Positions 44,929 through 53,398 are shown, counted from the first letter of the stretch. The stretch is DNA of 64,000 nucleotides from Micromonospora andamanensis (GCF_016863495.1 NZ_BOOZ01000007.1:186001-250000), one strand, 5' to 3'. Notes: generated by a model from the sequence alone, not told the origin. Program-made: numbers and translations.

Positions 44929-44988
44929 GTTGATCATGAGGTTAGCGGCGTAGTTGATCTCATTTCCGCCGCTAACCTCATGATCAAC
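44929..44988. repeat. Intergenic inverted repeat, copy B
   Basis: Perfect 22-bp arms (44929-44950 and 44967-44988), outer sequence GTTGATCATGAGG, enclose a 16-nt loop starting TAGTTGATCTC. It lies between convergent tetR and sulfurtransferase genes, with C-rich sequence before it and a G-rich run after it. Confidence 0.9.
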
Positions 44989-44994
44989 ATGGTG

Positions 44995-45885
44995 TCATCT
45001 GGGGTTGGGGCCCTTGACGACGGGGGCGCGGACGAGGTTGCCCCACTCGGTCCAGGAGCCGTCGTAGTTGCGTACCTTCGGGTAGCCGAGCAGGTGCCGC
45101 AGCACGAACCAGGTGTGACTTGAGCGTTCGCCGATGCGGCAGTACGCGATCACGTCGTCGTCAGGCGTCAGGCCGAGTTGGTCGGCGTAGATGGCCCGCA
45201 GCTCGTCGGCCGACTTGAAGGTGCCGTCGTCGTTGGCGGCGGACTTCCACGGCTTGCTCACCGCGCCCGGGATGTGACCGCCACGCAGCGCGCCCTCCTG
45301 CGGGTAGTCGGGCATGTGCAGCATCTCGCCTGTGTACTCACCGGGCGACCGCACGTCGACAAGCGGGCGGCCGGCGTCGACGTGCGCCGACACCTCCTCG
45401 CGGAACGCCCGCACCGGCGCGTCGTCGCGCTGCGGTACCGGATAGTCGGCCCGGGGTCGGGTCGGCTTGTCGCGGGTCAACTCCCGCCCTTCGGCGATCC
45501 ACTTCTGCCGGCCGCCGTCGAGCAGCCGGACGTCCTGGTGACCGAAGAGCGTGAAGACCCAGAGGGCGTACGCGGCCCACCAGTTGAAGTTGTCGCCGTA
45601 GAAGACGACAGTGTCGTCACGGCCGATGCCCTTGGCGGCACAGAGTTCGGCGAACCGTTCGGCGTCCAGGTAGTCCCGGGTCACCTGGTCGTTCAGCTCC
45701 AGATGCCAGTCGACCTTGACGGCACCGGGGATGTGGCCACTGTCGTAGAGCAGGACGTCCTCGTCGGACTCGACGACCACGAGACCGTCGTCGCCCAGAT
45801 GCTCGGCCAGCCAGTCGGTGGTGACCAGTCGCTGCGGGTCCGCGTACGACTGAAGTCGGGGATCGGGATCGTTCGGCACAGACAT
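44995..45885 (-). CDS. Thiosulfate sulfurtransferase (two rhodanese domains)
   Basis: The 296-residue protein has tandem rhodanese domains. The N-terminal one is inactive ([15 protein letters not shown]); the C-terminal one carries the catalytic Cys in [16 protein letters not shown], the CysA/SseA signature of actinobacteria. It transfers sulfane sulfur to cyanide or thiol acceptors. It starts at ATG 45885 beside GGGGACC; a TACTTT box lies 7 nt upstream. The gene converges with tetR over repeat copy B. Confidence 0.94.
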   Translation of the reverse strand: MSVPNDPDPRLQSYADPQRLVTTDWLAEHLGDDGLVVVESDEDVLLYDSGHIPGAVKVDWHLELNDQVTRDYLDAERFAELCAAKGIGRDDTVVFYGDNFNWWAAYALWVFTLFGHQDVRLLDGGRQKWIAEGRELTRDKPTRPRADYPVPQRDDAPVRAFREEVSAHVDAGRPLVDVRSPGEYTGEMLHMPDYPQEGALRGGHIPGAVSKPWKSAANDDGTFKSADELRAIYADQLGLTPDDDVIAYCRIGERSSHTWFVLRHLLGYPKVRNYDGSWTEWGNLVRAPVVKGPNPR

Positions 45886-45898
45886 GGTCCCCAAAGTA
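45883..45898 (-). promoter_or_regulatory. TACTTT -10 box 7 nt before ATG
   Basis: On the minus strand TACTTT (45898-45893) is followed by GGGGACC and the sulfurtransferase ATG. This could be leaderless, or GGGGA could act as an SD. Confidence 0.4.
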
Positions 45899-45991
45899 CG
45901 CCGGGCTTCGCTCGGCCATCGCAATTCGGGTGCAGCGGATCTGGTCCGCCAGGCGTGACACTCCTGACTGCCACCGAACACGAGGACCGCC

Positions 45992-46351
45992 ATGACCGCA
46001 GCGCCACCAGGGGCCGACCCACCACCTGTGGAATTCAGCGAGTTCTACCAGGCGCACTTCCAGCGGGTGGCGGTGCAGCTCTACGCGTACCTCGGTGATC
46101 ACGCCGAGGCACAGGACCTCACCCAGGAGGCGTTCTGCCGGACCCTTGAGCGCTGGGACCGGATCAGCGGGTACGACGACCCGTCGGCGTTCGTCCGCCG
46201 GGTGGCCTGGAACCTGGCCACCAGCCGGCTCCGCCGGGTCCGTACCGCCGTGCGTCACCTGGCTCGGCAGCGGGAGGAGCACGTGCCCGGTCCGAACCCG
46301 GACCGGGTGGTGCTGCTCAAGGCGCTCACCATCCTGCCCGCCGCCCAACGA
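45992..46351 (+). pseudogene. SigE-like ECF sigma factor, region 4 lost
   Basis: About 120 codons encode sigma-70 region 2 of the SigE family: [39 protein letters not shown] and PSAFVRRVAWNLATSRLRR. Homology continues to ILPAAQR and stops exactly where region 4 should begin. After it the frame reads arginine/proline-rich nonsense to a stop at 46876. Region 4, needed for -35 binding, is missing. The start ATG has AGGA upstream and the promoter side looks intact. A deletion joined it to the next gene. Confidence 0.8.
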
Positions 46352-47393
46352 CCCGCCCGAACCGACCCCGTCACCTGGCGGTCAGGTGCTCGAGCGGAAG
46401 GTGAACCCGGTGGGGGTCGCTGGCAGGTTGGCCGAACTGCGTTTCGTCGACGCCCGGCACGGCTGGGCCCTCTTCGACACCTGCGACCCCGACGACAGCG
46501 ACCGGACCGACTGCCGGCTCGACCTCGCACGTACCGTCGACGGGGGTGTGACCTGGCAGCGGACGCCACTGCCGGGCACGGCCAACAAACCCCGACCGGC
46601 GGGAAGGTACTACCTGCTGCCGGTGGACGGCCGGAACCTCACCGTGGGCGTACCCGACGGCTACCTGGTCACTACCGACGGCGGTGCCTCCTTCAGCGAG
46701 CATCCTCGGGAAGCCCCACCGGAGGTCACCAAGCTCAGCGTGGCCACCCGGCGCGGGTACCTGCTCCAATGTCCGGGAAGCGGCAAACTGATCGAAATAG
46801 ATTGCGCCGAATGGGAACTCGGCCGGATCGGTGCGGCAACAGTGCCGACCCAACCCCCGGTGACCCTGAGCGATGAGGCCGACAAGGATCTGATCGACGG
46901 CGGAGACGGTCGGATCTGGGTGACGATCCGAAACGGTGGCCGGCTGACCGTCGCGGTGAGCGACGACGACGGCGCGACATGGCGGAAACTGCCAGCCGTT
47001 GCGGGTGCCGCCCGGTTGCTTGTCTCACCCGACGGTCGGGACGTGTGGCTGATCAACATGAGCCACGACAACTTCGACATCTCGTCCACGAATCGGGTGT
47101 GGCGGTTGGTAGGCGACCGGTGGCAGGAGCTGACGCAACTGCCACCCGACACGAACTCGGTAGGCGCGGTCAACGGTGGCCTGCTGGTGGTCACCAATCC
47201 GTGGGGCAACGTCGGCTACTGGACGGGTGACCGCTACCTCGACGCACCCGAACTCCGCCGCCTCGCCAACGGCGAGCACCCCCCGACGGTCCAGGTCCTC
47301 TCCGACGACACGATCGTCGTCACCACCCCGACCGACACCACCCTCGGCACCGGCCCCACCCAAACCAGAACCTGGACCCGCCACCTCCACTGA
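46350..47393 (+). pseudogene. 5'-truncated beta-propeller (YCF48/BNR-like) protein
   Basis: About 347 codons, in a different frame from the sigma fragment, encode repeats typical of BNR/YCF48 propellers (LAELRFVDARHGWALFDTC, VDGGVTWQRTPLPG, TTDGGASFSEHP, SDDDGATWRKLP). Intact relatives would begin with a signal or membrane segment; here the first residues (PPEPTPSPGG) look like a linker after a lost anchor. GTG at 46386 could initiate translation, but the product would be cytoplasmic. Codon use is normal, so the lesion may be recent. Confidence 0.7.
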
Positions 47394-47584
47394 CCCCACC
47401 CCACCCCACCCCACCCCACCCCCGCCCCACCCCCGCCCCTGCCCCGCCCCGTTGATCATGAAGTTATTGCCCTAGTTGATCTCCAAATCGGGCAATAACT
47501 TCATGATCAACGAAGTGAACGGGGGGTGCGTGGGTGGGTGGGTGGGGTGGGGTGGGTTAGTCGGTTAGGGGGGTGAGGGTGGGG
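47393..47584. repeat. C-rich / G-rich tracts flanking repeat copy C
   Basis: The run CCACC repeated (47394-47450) lies before the inverted repeat, and a run of GGGT units (47521-47584) after it, giving potential quadruplexes on opposite strands. The right tract reaches into the last codons of the GDSL gene. Confidence 0.75.
47451..47511. repeat. Intergenic inverted repeat, copy C
   Basis: Perfect 22-bp arms (47451-47472 and 47490-47511), outer GTTGATCATGAAG, with loop TAGTTGATCTCC. It differs from copy B in the inner stem with complementary changes on both arms. It lies between the propeller remnant and the convergent GDSL gene. Confidence 0.92.
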
Positions 47585-48324
47585 CGTTTGGCGGTGCGGG
47601 TGTCGCCGGAGGAGCGGCCGGTGAGGCGGCGCTTGATCCAGGGGGCCAGGTGTTGACCGGCCCAGCGGAGGTCGGCGGTGCGGGCGGAGAGCCAGGGGGT
47701 GGGCTCCGGGTTCGGCGGGACCAGCAGCCACTCCTCGTCGCAGCCGACGCCGAGCGCGGTGAGCACCTGGCCGGCGACGCGGCGGTGCCCGGCCGGGGAC
47801 AGGTGCAGCCGGTCGGTGCTCCAGAGCAACGGGTTCAGGTACGTGTCGTCGGCGTACAGGTCGACAAGGATCGCGCCGTGCCGCTCGGCGGTCTCCCCGA
47901 CGGCACGGTTGAGCAGGGCGACCCGGGGCGCGATCAGCCGTTGGCCGGGCAGCCGTGCCATCACGTCGGCGAACCGGAACAACAGCACGTCGGCACCGCC
48001 GCTGCGCAGCCGGCCGACCACCTCGTCGAAACGGCTGACCAGGGCGTCCGGGTCGAAGCTGCGACGCAGCACGTCGTTGCCACCTGCCGCGAAGCTGATC
48101 AGGTCGGGCTTCATCGCCAGCGCCGCCGGTGCCTGCTCGGCCACCACACTCGGGAAGGTCCGCCCCCGGATGGCCAGGTTGGCGTACGCGAAATCGGGGC
48201 CGACCTCGGCGGCGAGCCGGGTGGCCACCAGATCCGCCCAACCCCGGAAGCTGCCGTCCGGGTACGCGTCGTCAAGACCCTCGGTGAAGCTGTCCCCGAC
48301 CGCGACGTAACTGCGCCAGCGCAC
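47557..48324 (-). CDS. SGNH/GDSL-family hydrolase
   Basis: The 255-residue protein has the SGNH blocks: Ser12 in AVGDSFTEG, the oxyanion Gly and Asn in NLAIRGRT and GGNDVLRR, and the Asp-His pair in DRLHLSPAGH. No signal peptide is visible, so it probably acts in the cytoplasm as an esterase or acylhydrolase. GTG at 48324 is chosen because GGAGGA is 6 nt upstream; the GTG two codons earlier would abut the SD. Confidence 0.9.
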   Translation of the reverse strand: MRWRSYVAVGDSFTEGLDDAYPDGSFRGWADLVATRLAAEVGPDFAYANLAIRGRTFPSVVAEQAPAALAMKPDLISFAAGGNDVLRRSFDPDALVSRFDEVVGRLRSGGADVLLFRFADVMARLPGQRLIAPRVALLNRAVGETAERHGAILVDLYADDTYLNPLLWSTDRLHLSPAGHRRVAGQVLTALGVGCDEEWLLVPPNPEPTPWLSARTADLRWAGQHLAPWIKRRLTGRSSGDTRTAKRPTLTPLTD

Positions 48325-48421
48325 GCTCACTCCTCCGACCTGCGAGTAGGGAAGGAACCCCTGCCTACCACCGGAAGTTTTGCATCGGCCACCCGTGTGG
48401 CGGTGCCCCGAGCGGGGGAAC

Positions 48422-49090
48422 GTGGCGGACGTCATCGACACTGCACGGGTGATGGTGTCCATCCCCGCCGGGCTGGTGCAGCTCTCCGACCGACGGACCG
48501 AGCGTCGGTGGTCGGTCGAGGTCGAGGCGTACCAGCTCGCCGCCTTCCCGGTCACCCAGGCCGAGTACGCGCAGGTCACCGGCGAGCGTCCCAGCGCCTC
48601 CCCGGGTGACCGGCGGCCGGTCGAGAGCGTCTCCTGGCGGGACGCGATCCGGTTCTGCAACGCCCGCTCGGCGCGGGAAGGGCTGCGGCCGGCGTACCGG
48701 GTCGACGGTGAACGCGTCGACTGGGACGGCTCCGCCGACGGCTACCGGCTGCCCACCGAGGCCGAGTGGGAGTACGCCTGCCGGGCCGGCACGACCGGCC
48801 CCCGGTACGGGCCACTCGACGAGATCGCCTGGTACCGCGACAACTCCGGCGGACACCTCCACGAGGTCGGTGGCCGGCAACCCAACACCTGGGGCCTGTA
48901 CGACATGTTGGGCAACGTGTGGGACTGGTGCTGGGACATCTACGACGCGGAGGTCTACGGCAGCTACCGGGTGCTCCGGGGCGGCGGATGGTTCGACGAG
49001 CACTGGAGTTGCCGCGCCTCGGTACGCCGCCGCAGCCATCCGACCTTCACCGTCGACGACGTGGGCTTCCGGGTGGCGCGCTCCGGCTGA
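48422..49090 (+). CDS. FGE-sulfatase domain protein
   Basis: The 222-residue protein is a formylglycine-generating-enzyme-like domain: FPVTQAEYAQVTGERP, PVESVSWRDAIRFCNARSA, RLPTEAEWEYACRAGT, GLYDMLGNVWDWCWD, VLRGGGWFDEHWSCRASVRR. Related proteins are FGE, EgtB or effector domains. The active-site Cys of genuine FGE cannot be assigned with confidence, and no sulfatase is nearby. GTG at 48422 has GGGGGA upstream; an upstream in-frame ATG at 48380 is possible. Confidence 0.88.
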   Translation: MADVIDTARVMVSIPAGLVQLSDRRTERRWSVEVEAYQLAAFPVTQAEYAQVTGERPSASPGDRRPVESVSWRDAIRFCNARSAREGLRPAYRVDGERVDWDGSADGYRLPTEAEWEYACRAGTTGPRYGPLDEIAWYRDNSGGHLHEVGGRQPNTWGLYDMLGNVWDWCWDIYDAEVYGSYRVLRGGGWFDEHWSCRASVRRRSHPTFTVDDVGFRVARSG

Positions 49091-49176
49091 GCGGGGGGCA
49101 CCGCAGTCGGCCGGTCGCGAGTAGTGTCCTGAACCACACGCCCCGTTCATGCTCCGTACACCTGAAGGATTCTGCT

Positions 49177-50403
49177 GTGGCCGTTGGTCGTCGCTGGCTG
49201 TCGCTGACAGCCGCTGCCGCGCTGGTTCTCGTTGGCGGGATCGCTCTCCCCGCCGGTCCCGCCTCGGCGGTCGACCCGGATCCGAAGTTCACGTTCGAGT
49301 TGACCGGTACGACGATTCCTGTCGGGTTCACCAGGAAGACGCTCCACCTGAAGGTCACCAATCTGACCGATGAGACCCCGAGTGTGATCGAGTATCGCGT
49401 CCGGCCCGACGAAGTGGCCTGGCAGGACAGAGCCTGGTTCCTCTGGGGGCAGGGTGGTGCTTCCGGCGAGTGTGACGGCGACTCTGCTGGTTGGTACTGC
49501 CGCGCCGGCGCCGGCACGTCCACGGGTCCGGAGCTGCTGCCGGCACCCGGCGGCACTGTGGACTACCCCATCTCCGTAAGCACCGGATCAGTAAAGGAGC
49601 CCTTCGAGGGCAAGATCCAGATCGAGGCCTACATGATCTGGGGCGAGGACGGGGAGCGGGTCACCGAGACCAGAGAGTTCACTGTCACGCTCGTCGACGA
49701 TGCCGAAGCCGACCTGTCGGTGGTGGCGCCGGACGTCAAGCAGTCGGTGCGCGTCGGTGCCGGCGGCCGGCTGGAAACCACCGGGACGTTGAACCCGGGA
49801 GAGACGGGCGCGGTGCGGTACCGGATCGCCAACCATGGTGTGAAGGCGGTAAGCGGTGTCACCGTCACCCTGGGCCTGCCTGAGGGCGTGACCTTCACCC
49901 AGCCGCCGCAGGAGTGCGCAGTCGGCGACGACGGACGGTCGGCGGTCTGCACCTACGATTCGCTCGCGCTCGTACCGCCCGGCGAGAACAGCGAGCCGGA
50001 CGACGACGTCCACTCCGCTGTCGAGTTGTACAACCTGGTGACGGTGCCTGCCGACAGCAAGGCCCCTGTCACTCTGGCCGGCGGGACCGTGCAGGTCGAG
50101 GGCCTGACCGACGGCATCAGCGCCCGCTCCGCCCCGGAGCGGACCGTGCTGCCGGCGAACGCCGTAGCCGTACCGGCGGCCGACGTCGACGCCAGCGACA
50201 ACCAGGACGGGTACGCCGTCGTGGTCGCCGCGAAGAAGGACGACGACAACGGTGGCGGTGGTGGCCTGCCGGTCACCGGGCCGCAGGCCGGGCTGATCGC
50301 CGGAGCCGGTCTCGCCATGGTCGCGGCGGGCATCGTGCTGCTGCTCGCCCGACGCCGCCGATCGGTCGCGTTCGTCTCCGGCGACGACACCACCGCTTCC
50401 TGA
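49177..50403 (+). CDS. LPxTG-anchored surface protein with DUF11-like domain
   Basis: The 408-residue protein has a signal peptide (about 1-30, ending GPASA), two beta-rich regions (about 35-180 and 185-330; the latter like DUF11, ETGAVRYRIANHG and VTVTLGLPEGVTF), then a Gly/Asp-rich spacer, LPVTG (about residues 368-372), a hydrophobic helix and a basic tail RRRRS. It is a substrate for a sortase. The sortase encoded at 4.7-7.3 kb looks like class E, whose usual motif is LAxTG, so another enzyme may be used. GTG has AAGGA 7 nt upstream. Confidence 0.9.
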   Translation: MAVGRRWLSLTAAAALVLVGGIALPAGPASAVDPDPKFTFELTGTTIPVGFTRKTLHLKVTNLTDETPSVIEYRVRPDEVAWQDRAWFLWGQGGASGECDGDSAGWYCRAGAGTSTGPELLPAPGGTVDYPISVSTGSVKEPFEGKIQIEAYMIWGEDGERVTETREFTVTLVDDAEADLSVVAPDVKQSVRVGAGGRLETTGTLNPGETGAVRYRIANHGVKAVSGVTVTLGLPEGVTFTQPPQECAVGDDGRSAVCTYDSLALVPPGENSEPDDDVHSAVELYNLVTVPADSKAPVTLAGGTVQVEGLTDGISARSAPERTVLPANAVAVPAADVDASDNQDGYAVVVAAKKDDDNGGGGGLPVTGPQAGLIAGAGLAMVAAGIVLLLARRRRSVAFVSGDDTTAS

Positions 50404-50410
50404 TCCTTCC

Positions 50411-50440
50411 GCCGACCGGCCCCGCCCGGGGCCGGTCGGC
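50411..50440 (+). terminator. Terminator of the LPVTG protein gene
   Basis: A 13-bp perfect stem (GCCGACCGGCCCC, loop GCCC) starts 7 bp after the stop codon. Confidence 0.88.
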
Positions 50441-50555
50441 GCAGAACCGGGCCGGTGAGCGCAGAGCCGGGCCGCTACCGTGCCCGCCGACCTCAATCCG
50501 GCAGACACCGCCCCGCCGGCCCTGGTACAGCGGCGCAGGGCCGATTCCGGGCCGG

Positions 50556-50924
50556 TCAGTTGGTACGGCAACGGCCGGTGCAGGCGGGCGGCAGGGCGAC
50601 AGCCGGCCGACGGTACGGGCCCCAGGCCACGAACCGCTGGAACAGTTCGCGCGGGGTCGGGCCGCCCTCCGGGTCGAGCCGGAACAGGTCATGGGTCGCC
50701 TCGTAGTAGAGCCCGGACAGGTAGACCGCCAGGTCCAGCCAACGGTTGTCGTACTCGACGCGGAGCAGCAGCCGGGCCTCGGCGCACGGCCAGGACAGCC
50801 CGCAGGCGCGGCACAACCAGAGCGGGCGTAGCGGCAGATGCTGCGGCCCGTCCAGCGGGCGCCGCCGGGGCCGATCGGCCGCCGGGCCGCGGCGCGGCAC
50901 GGGCATTCGGTTCGGGTCGGGCAT
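50556..50924 (-). CDS. Small conserved protein with Cys-x2-Cys motif, divergent from XRE
   Basis: The 122-residue protein has a basic Pro-rich N-terminus (about 1-30), then LWLCRACGLSWPCAEARLLL with three cysteines (possible Zn site), and a helical region (AVYLSGLYYEATHDLF, FQRFVAWGPYRRP). I do not recognise a named domain. AGGAGG lies 5 nt before the ATG. It is divergently transcribed from the XRE gene 220 bp away, mirroring the other XRE-DUF397 locus. Confidence 0.6.
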   Translation of the reverse strand: MPDPNRMPVPRRGPAADRPRRRPLDGPQHLPLRPLWLCRACGLSWPCAEARLLLRVEYDNRWLDLAVYLSGLYYEATHDLFRLDPEGGPTPRELFQRFVAWGPYRRPAVALPPACTGRCRTN

Positions 50925-51144
50925 CTCCACCTCCTGCGGCGAATGGGAAGGGGCCGCCCCGACACGGGGGATAGCGGGGCGGCCCCGGCGCAGTCCCACC
51001 CCGTCCCCGATGGATGGGAGCAGGACCGCCAGTGACAGTGTGGTGACCAGGCGACTACTGTCGGAAGGCACCGCCGCCGGTCGTGGTGCGATCGCCCCCC
51101 GGCGGGGAAGCCCGTCCGAGCAGCCGATCGATCGTGGAGGCACT

Positions 51145-51954
51145 GTGGAATCCGAGCCGACCGCCGAACTGATCCGGGCGCAGTTGCGTCGGCTGCGGCT
51201 GGCCGCCGACCTGACCCAGGAGGATTTCGGCAGGCAGGTGCACTTCTCCGGCTCACAGATCTCCGCGATCGAGTTGGGGCAACGCCCGTTCGACAGGCTC
51301 TTCCTCAAGCGGGCCGACGAGGTGCTGAACAGCGACGGCCTGCTGCTGGGCCTGCTGCGCATCGCCGAGCTGCACGGCCAACCGCACTTCCTGCGCCCCT
51401 GGCTGGACGCCGAGCGCAGTGCCACGCAGTTGCGCTGCTACCACCCGACGCTGGTCCCGGGTCTGCTCCAGACCGAGCACTACGCCCGCGCGGTGATCCG
51501 CGCCGACGACATGCTCAGCGACGACGAGGTGGAGCGGCGGCTGGCGGTGCGAATGGACCGGCAGGCGATCCTGACCCGGCCGGATCCGCCGATCCTGATC
51601 GCGGTGATCGAGGAGGCCACGCTGCGCCGGGCCGACGAGAGCTTCCGGGGCATCATGACGCAGCAGATCGGGCACCTGCTCGACTGCGTGAAGCGCGGCG
51701 GCGTGCTGATTCACGTCATTTCGGCCGAGGTCAGCGTGCATGTTGGGCTCGACGGCCCGTTCGCCCTGGCCCGGGGGGCCGACGGCGACTGGGTCGGCTA
51801 CCTGGAGAATCACGTCGGCGGCGCGACGATCGACAGGGCCGACGAACTCGCTACCCTGCATGCGAGGTGGGAGGGGATCCGCAGCGTCGCCCTCCCCAAG
51901 GGACAGTCCGAGCTGCTGATGAAGGAAGTGATGGAGTCGTGGTCCACGATCTGA
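51145..51954 (+). CDS. XRE-family regulator with DUF5753 domain
   Basis: The 269-residue protein has an N-terminal HTH (about 8-62: IRAQLRRLRLAADLTQEDFG, HFSGSQISAIELG) and a DUF5753 domain with LVPGLLQTEHYARAVI. It is paralogous to the regulator at 23.9-24.8 kb. GTG at 51145 has GGAGG about 6 nt upstream; longer in-frame starts lie in the region antisense to the divergent gene. It overlaps the DUF397 gene by 16 nt. Confidence 0.92.
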   Translation: MESEPTAELIRAQLRRLRLAADLTQEDFGRQVHFSGSQISAIELGQRPFDRLFLKRADEVLNSDGLLLGLLRIAELHGQPHFLRPWLDAERSATQLRCYHPTLVPGLLQTEHYARAVIRADDMLSDDEVERRLAVRMDRQAILTRPDPPILIAVIEEATLRRADESFRGIMTQQIGHLLDCVKRGGVLIHVISAEVSVHVGLDGPFALARGADGDWVGYLENHVGGATIDRADELATLHARWEGIRSVALPKGQSELLMKEVMESWSTI

Positions 51955-52127
51955 CCGGCGCGACCTGGCGCAAGTCCACCCGCAGCGGCAGCAGCGAGTG
52001 CGTCGAGGTGGCCGACAACCTGTCCGGCGTGGTCGGCGTACGCGACAGCAAGGACGCCACCGGCCCGGTGCTCACCTTCACCCCCACCGCCTGGCGTCAC
52101 TTCGTCGCCAACACCAAGCGCGGCTGA
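51939..52127 (+). CDS. DUF397 small protein
   Basis: The 62-residue DUF397 member has WRKSTRSGSSECVEVADNL, VVGVRDSKDATGPVLTF and WRHFVANTK. It starts at GTG 51939 inside the 3' end of the XRE gene, with GGAG very close (2 nt), so coupling is likely. It is the partner of the upstream regulator. Confidence 0.9.
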   Translation: MVHDLTGATWRKSTRSGSSECVEVADNLSGVVGVRDSKDATGPVLTFTPTAWRHFVANTKRG

Positions 52128-52202
52128 CCCGCACACTGAGCAGAGTTGAGACATGGTTCCGGTGTGATCGGCACCGGAACGCCGAGGTGGGCGTCCGGCG
52201 CT

Positions 52203-52264
52203 CTCCGGTTGCGGCATCTGGGGGCTTCCCAGCCGCCGGAGGCCGCATGATGCCGCAACCGGAG
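52203..52264. repeat. Long inverted repeat after the DUF397 gene
   Basis: Perfect 15-bp arms CTCCGGTTGCGGCAT (52203-52217) and its complement (52250-52264) flank a 32-nt loop. It could be a terminator, but it is unusually far (75 bp) from the stop and has no T-run. Confidence 0.7.
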
Positions 52265-52420
52265 TGGATCAGCGGCGTCGCCGCAACCGGGCGGACCACC
52301 GAGCGCTGGTCCGGCGGGATGGGTGGTCAGGCAACTTCTTCTGCGAGTACTGCCACCCGCAGATCCGCCACACGCTCAACCGCAAGCACCTCACGCGAGG
52401 TCAACAGCCGCCACCCGGTC
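52264..52420 (+). other. Possible HNH-like gene remnant
   Basis: A reading frame beginning GTG at 52264 gives HRALVRRDGWSG, then FCEYC and HPQIRHTLNRKHL, which resembles the start of small HNH nucleases (zinc-binding CxxC after a basic, DGW-type stretch). It runs into sequence antisense to the alpha/beta hydrolase, with no second CxxC. It is probably a remnant or chance. Confidence 0.2.
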
Positions 52421-53330
52421 AGCGGGAGGCGACGGCGAGTACCGCGTCGGCGAAAGCCTGCGGTGCCTCCTGTGGCAGGTTGTGCCCCACCCCGCCGCTC
52501 ACCGTGCGGTGTTCGTACGGGCCGGTGAACTGCTTGGCGTACACCTGGGGTGGCAGGTGGGGTGCGCCGTTGGCGTCCCCCTCCAGGGTGATCGTCGGCA
52601 CGGTGATCGGCGGTTTGCCGGCCAGCCGCTCCTCCAGGTCCGCGTACTGCGGCTCCCCGTCGGCGAGGCCCAGCCGCCACCTGTAGTTGTGGATGACGAT
52701 GTCGACGTGGTCCGGGTTGTCGAACGCCGTCGCGCTGCGCTCGAATGTCGCGTCGTCAAAGTCCCACTTCGGCGAGGCCGTCTGCCAGATCAGTCTGGCG
52801 AAGTCGCGGGTGTTCCGCGCGTAGCCCTCCCGACCGCGTTCGGTGGCGAAGTAGTACTGGTACCACCAGGCGTGCTCGGCCACCGGGGGCAGCGGCACCC
52901 GGCCCGCCGCCTGGCCGTCGATCAGGTAGCCGCTCACCGCGACCAGGCCCCGGCAACGGTCGGGCCAGAGCGCGGCGACGATGCCGGCGCTACGGGCACC
53001 CCAGTCGAACCCGGCAAGCGTCGCCCGCTCGATTCCCAGCGAGTCGAGGAACGCGACGGTGTCGACAGCGAGGGCGGCCGGCTCGGCGTTGCGCACCGCG
53101 TCGGCGGACCGGAACCGGGTGGTGCCGTGGCCGCGCGCGTACGGCAGGAGCACCCGGTGGCCGGCGCTGGTGAGCAGCGGCACGACCTCGGCAAAGCTGT
53201 GGATGTCGTACGGCCAGCCGTGCAGCAGCAGCACCGCCGGCCCGTCCGGCGGACCGGCGTCGACGTAACCCACATCGAGTACGCCAACCTCCACCTTCCG
53301 CACATCAGCAAACAACGCCCCCACCCCCAC
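52419..53330 (-). CDS. Alpha/beta hydrolase (epoxide hydrolase/haloalkane dehalogenase-like)
   Basis: The 303-residue protein has the oxyanion motif LLLHGWPYD and the nucleophile Asp109 in AGFDWGARS, an Asp where esterases have Ser. That indicates the epoxide hydrolase/dehalogenase branch. The catalytic His is in GGVGHNLPQE. A helical cap lies between residues 135 and 220. The substrate is unknown. GTG at 53330 has GAGG upstream. Confidence 0.88.
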   Translation of the reverse strand: MGVGALFADVRKVEVGVLDVGYVDAGPPDGPAVLLLHGWPYDIHSFAEVVPLLTSAGHRVLLPYARGHGTTRFRSADAVRNAEPAALAVDTVAFLDSLGIERATLAGFDWGARSAGIVAALWPDRCRGLVAVSGYLIDGQAAGRVPLPPVAEHAWWYQYYFATERGREGYARNTRDFARLIWQTASPKWDFDDATFERSATAFDNPDHVDIVIHNYRWRLGLADGEPQYADLEERLAGKPPITVPTITLEGDANGAPHLPPQVYAKQFTGPYEHRTVSGGVGHNLPQEAPQAFADAVLAVASR

Positions 53331-53398
53331 CTCAGACGGCGACCCCCACCAGTACCCGAATCTAGAACGTCGCGACGGTCACCGAGACTCCTTCCGCA

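Noticed and set aside
44929..44988. Hairpin copy B as an ordinary Rho-independent terminator only
   Set aside because: There is no T-run on either side, and the conserved loop and outer sequence shared with copy C exceed what a terminator needs. Termination remains possible.
47393..47450. Possible short tandem repeat or CRISPR-like array (CCACC units)
   Set aside because: Units are 4-6 nt without spacers, so this is a simple C-rich tract rather than a CRISPR array.
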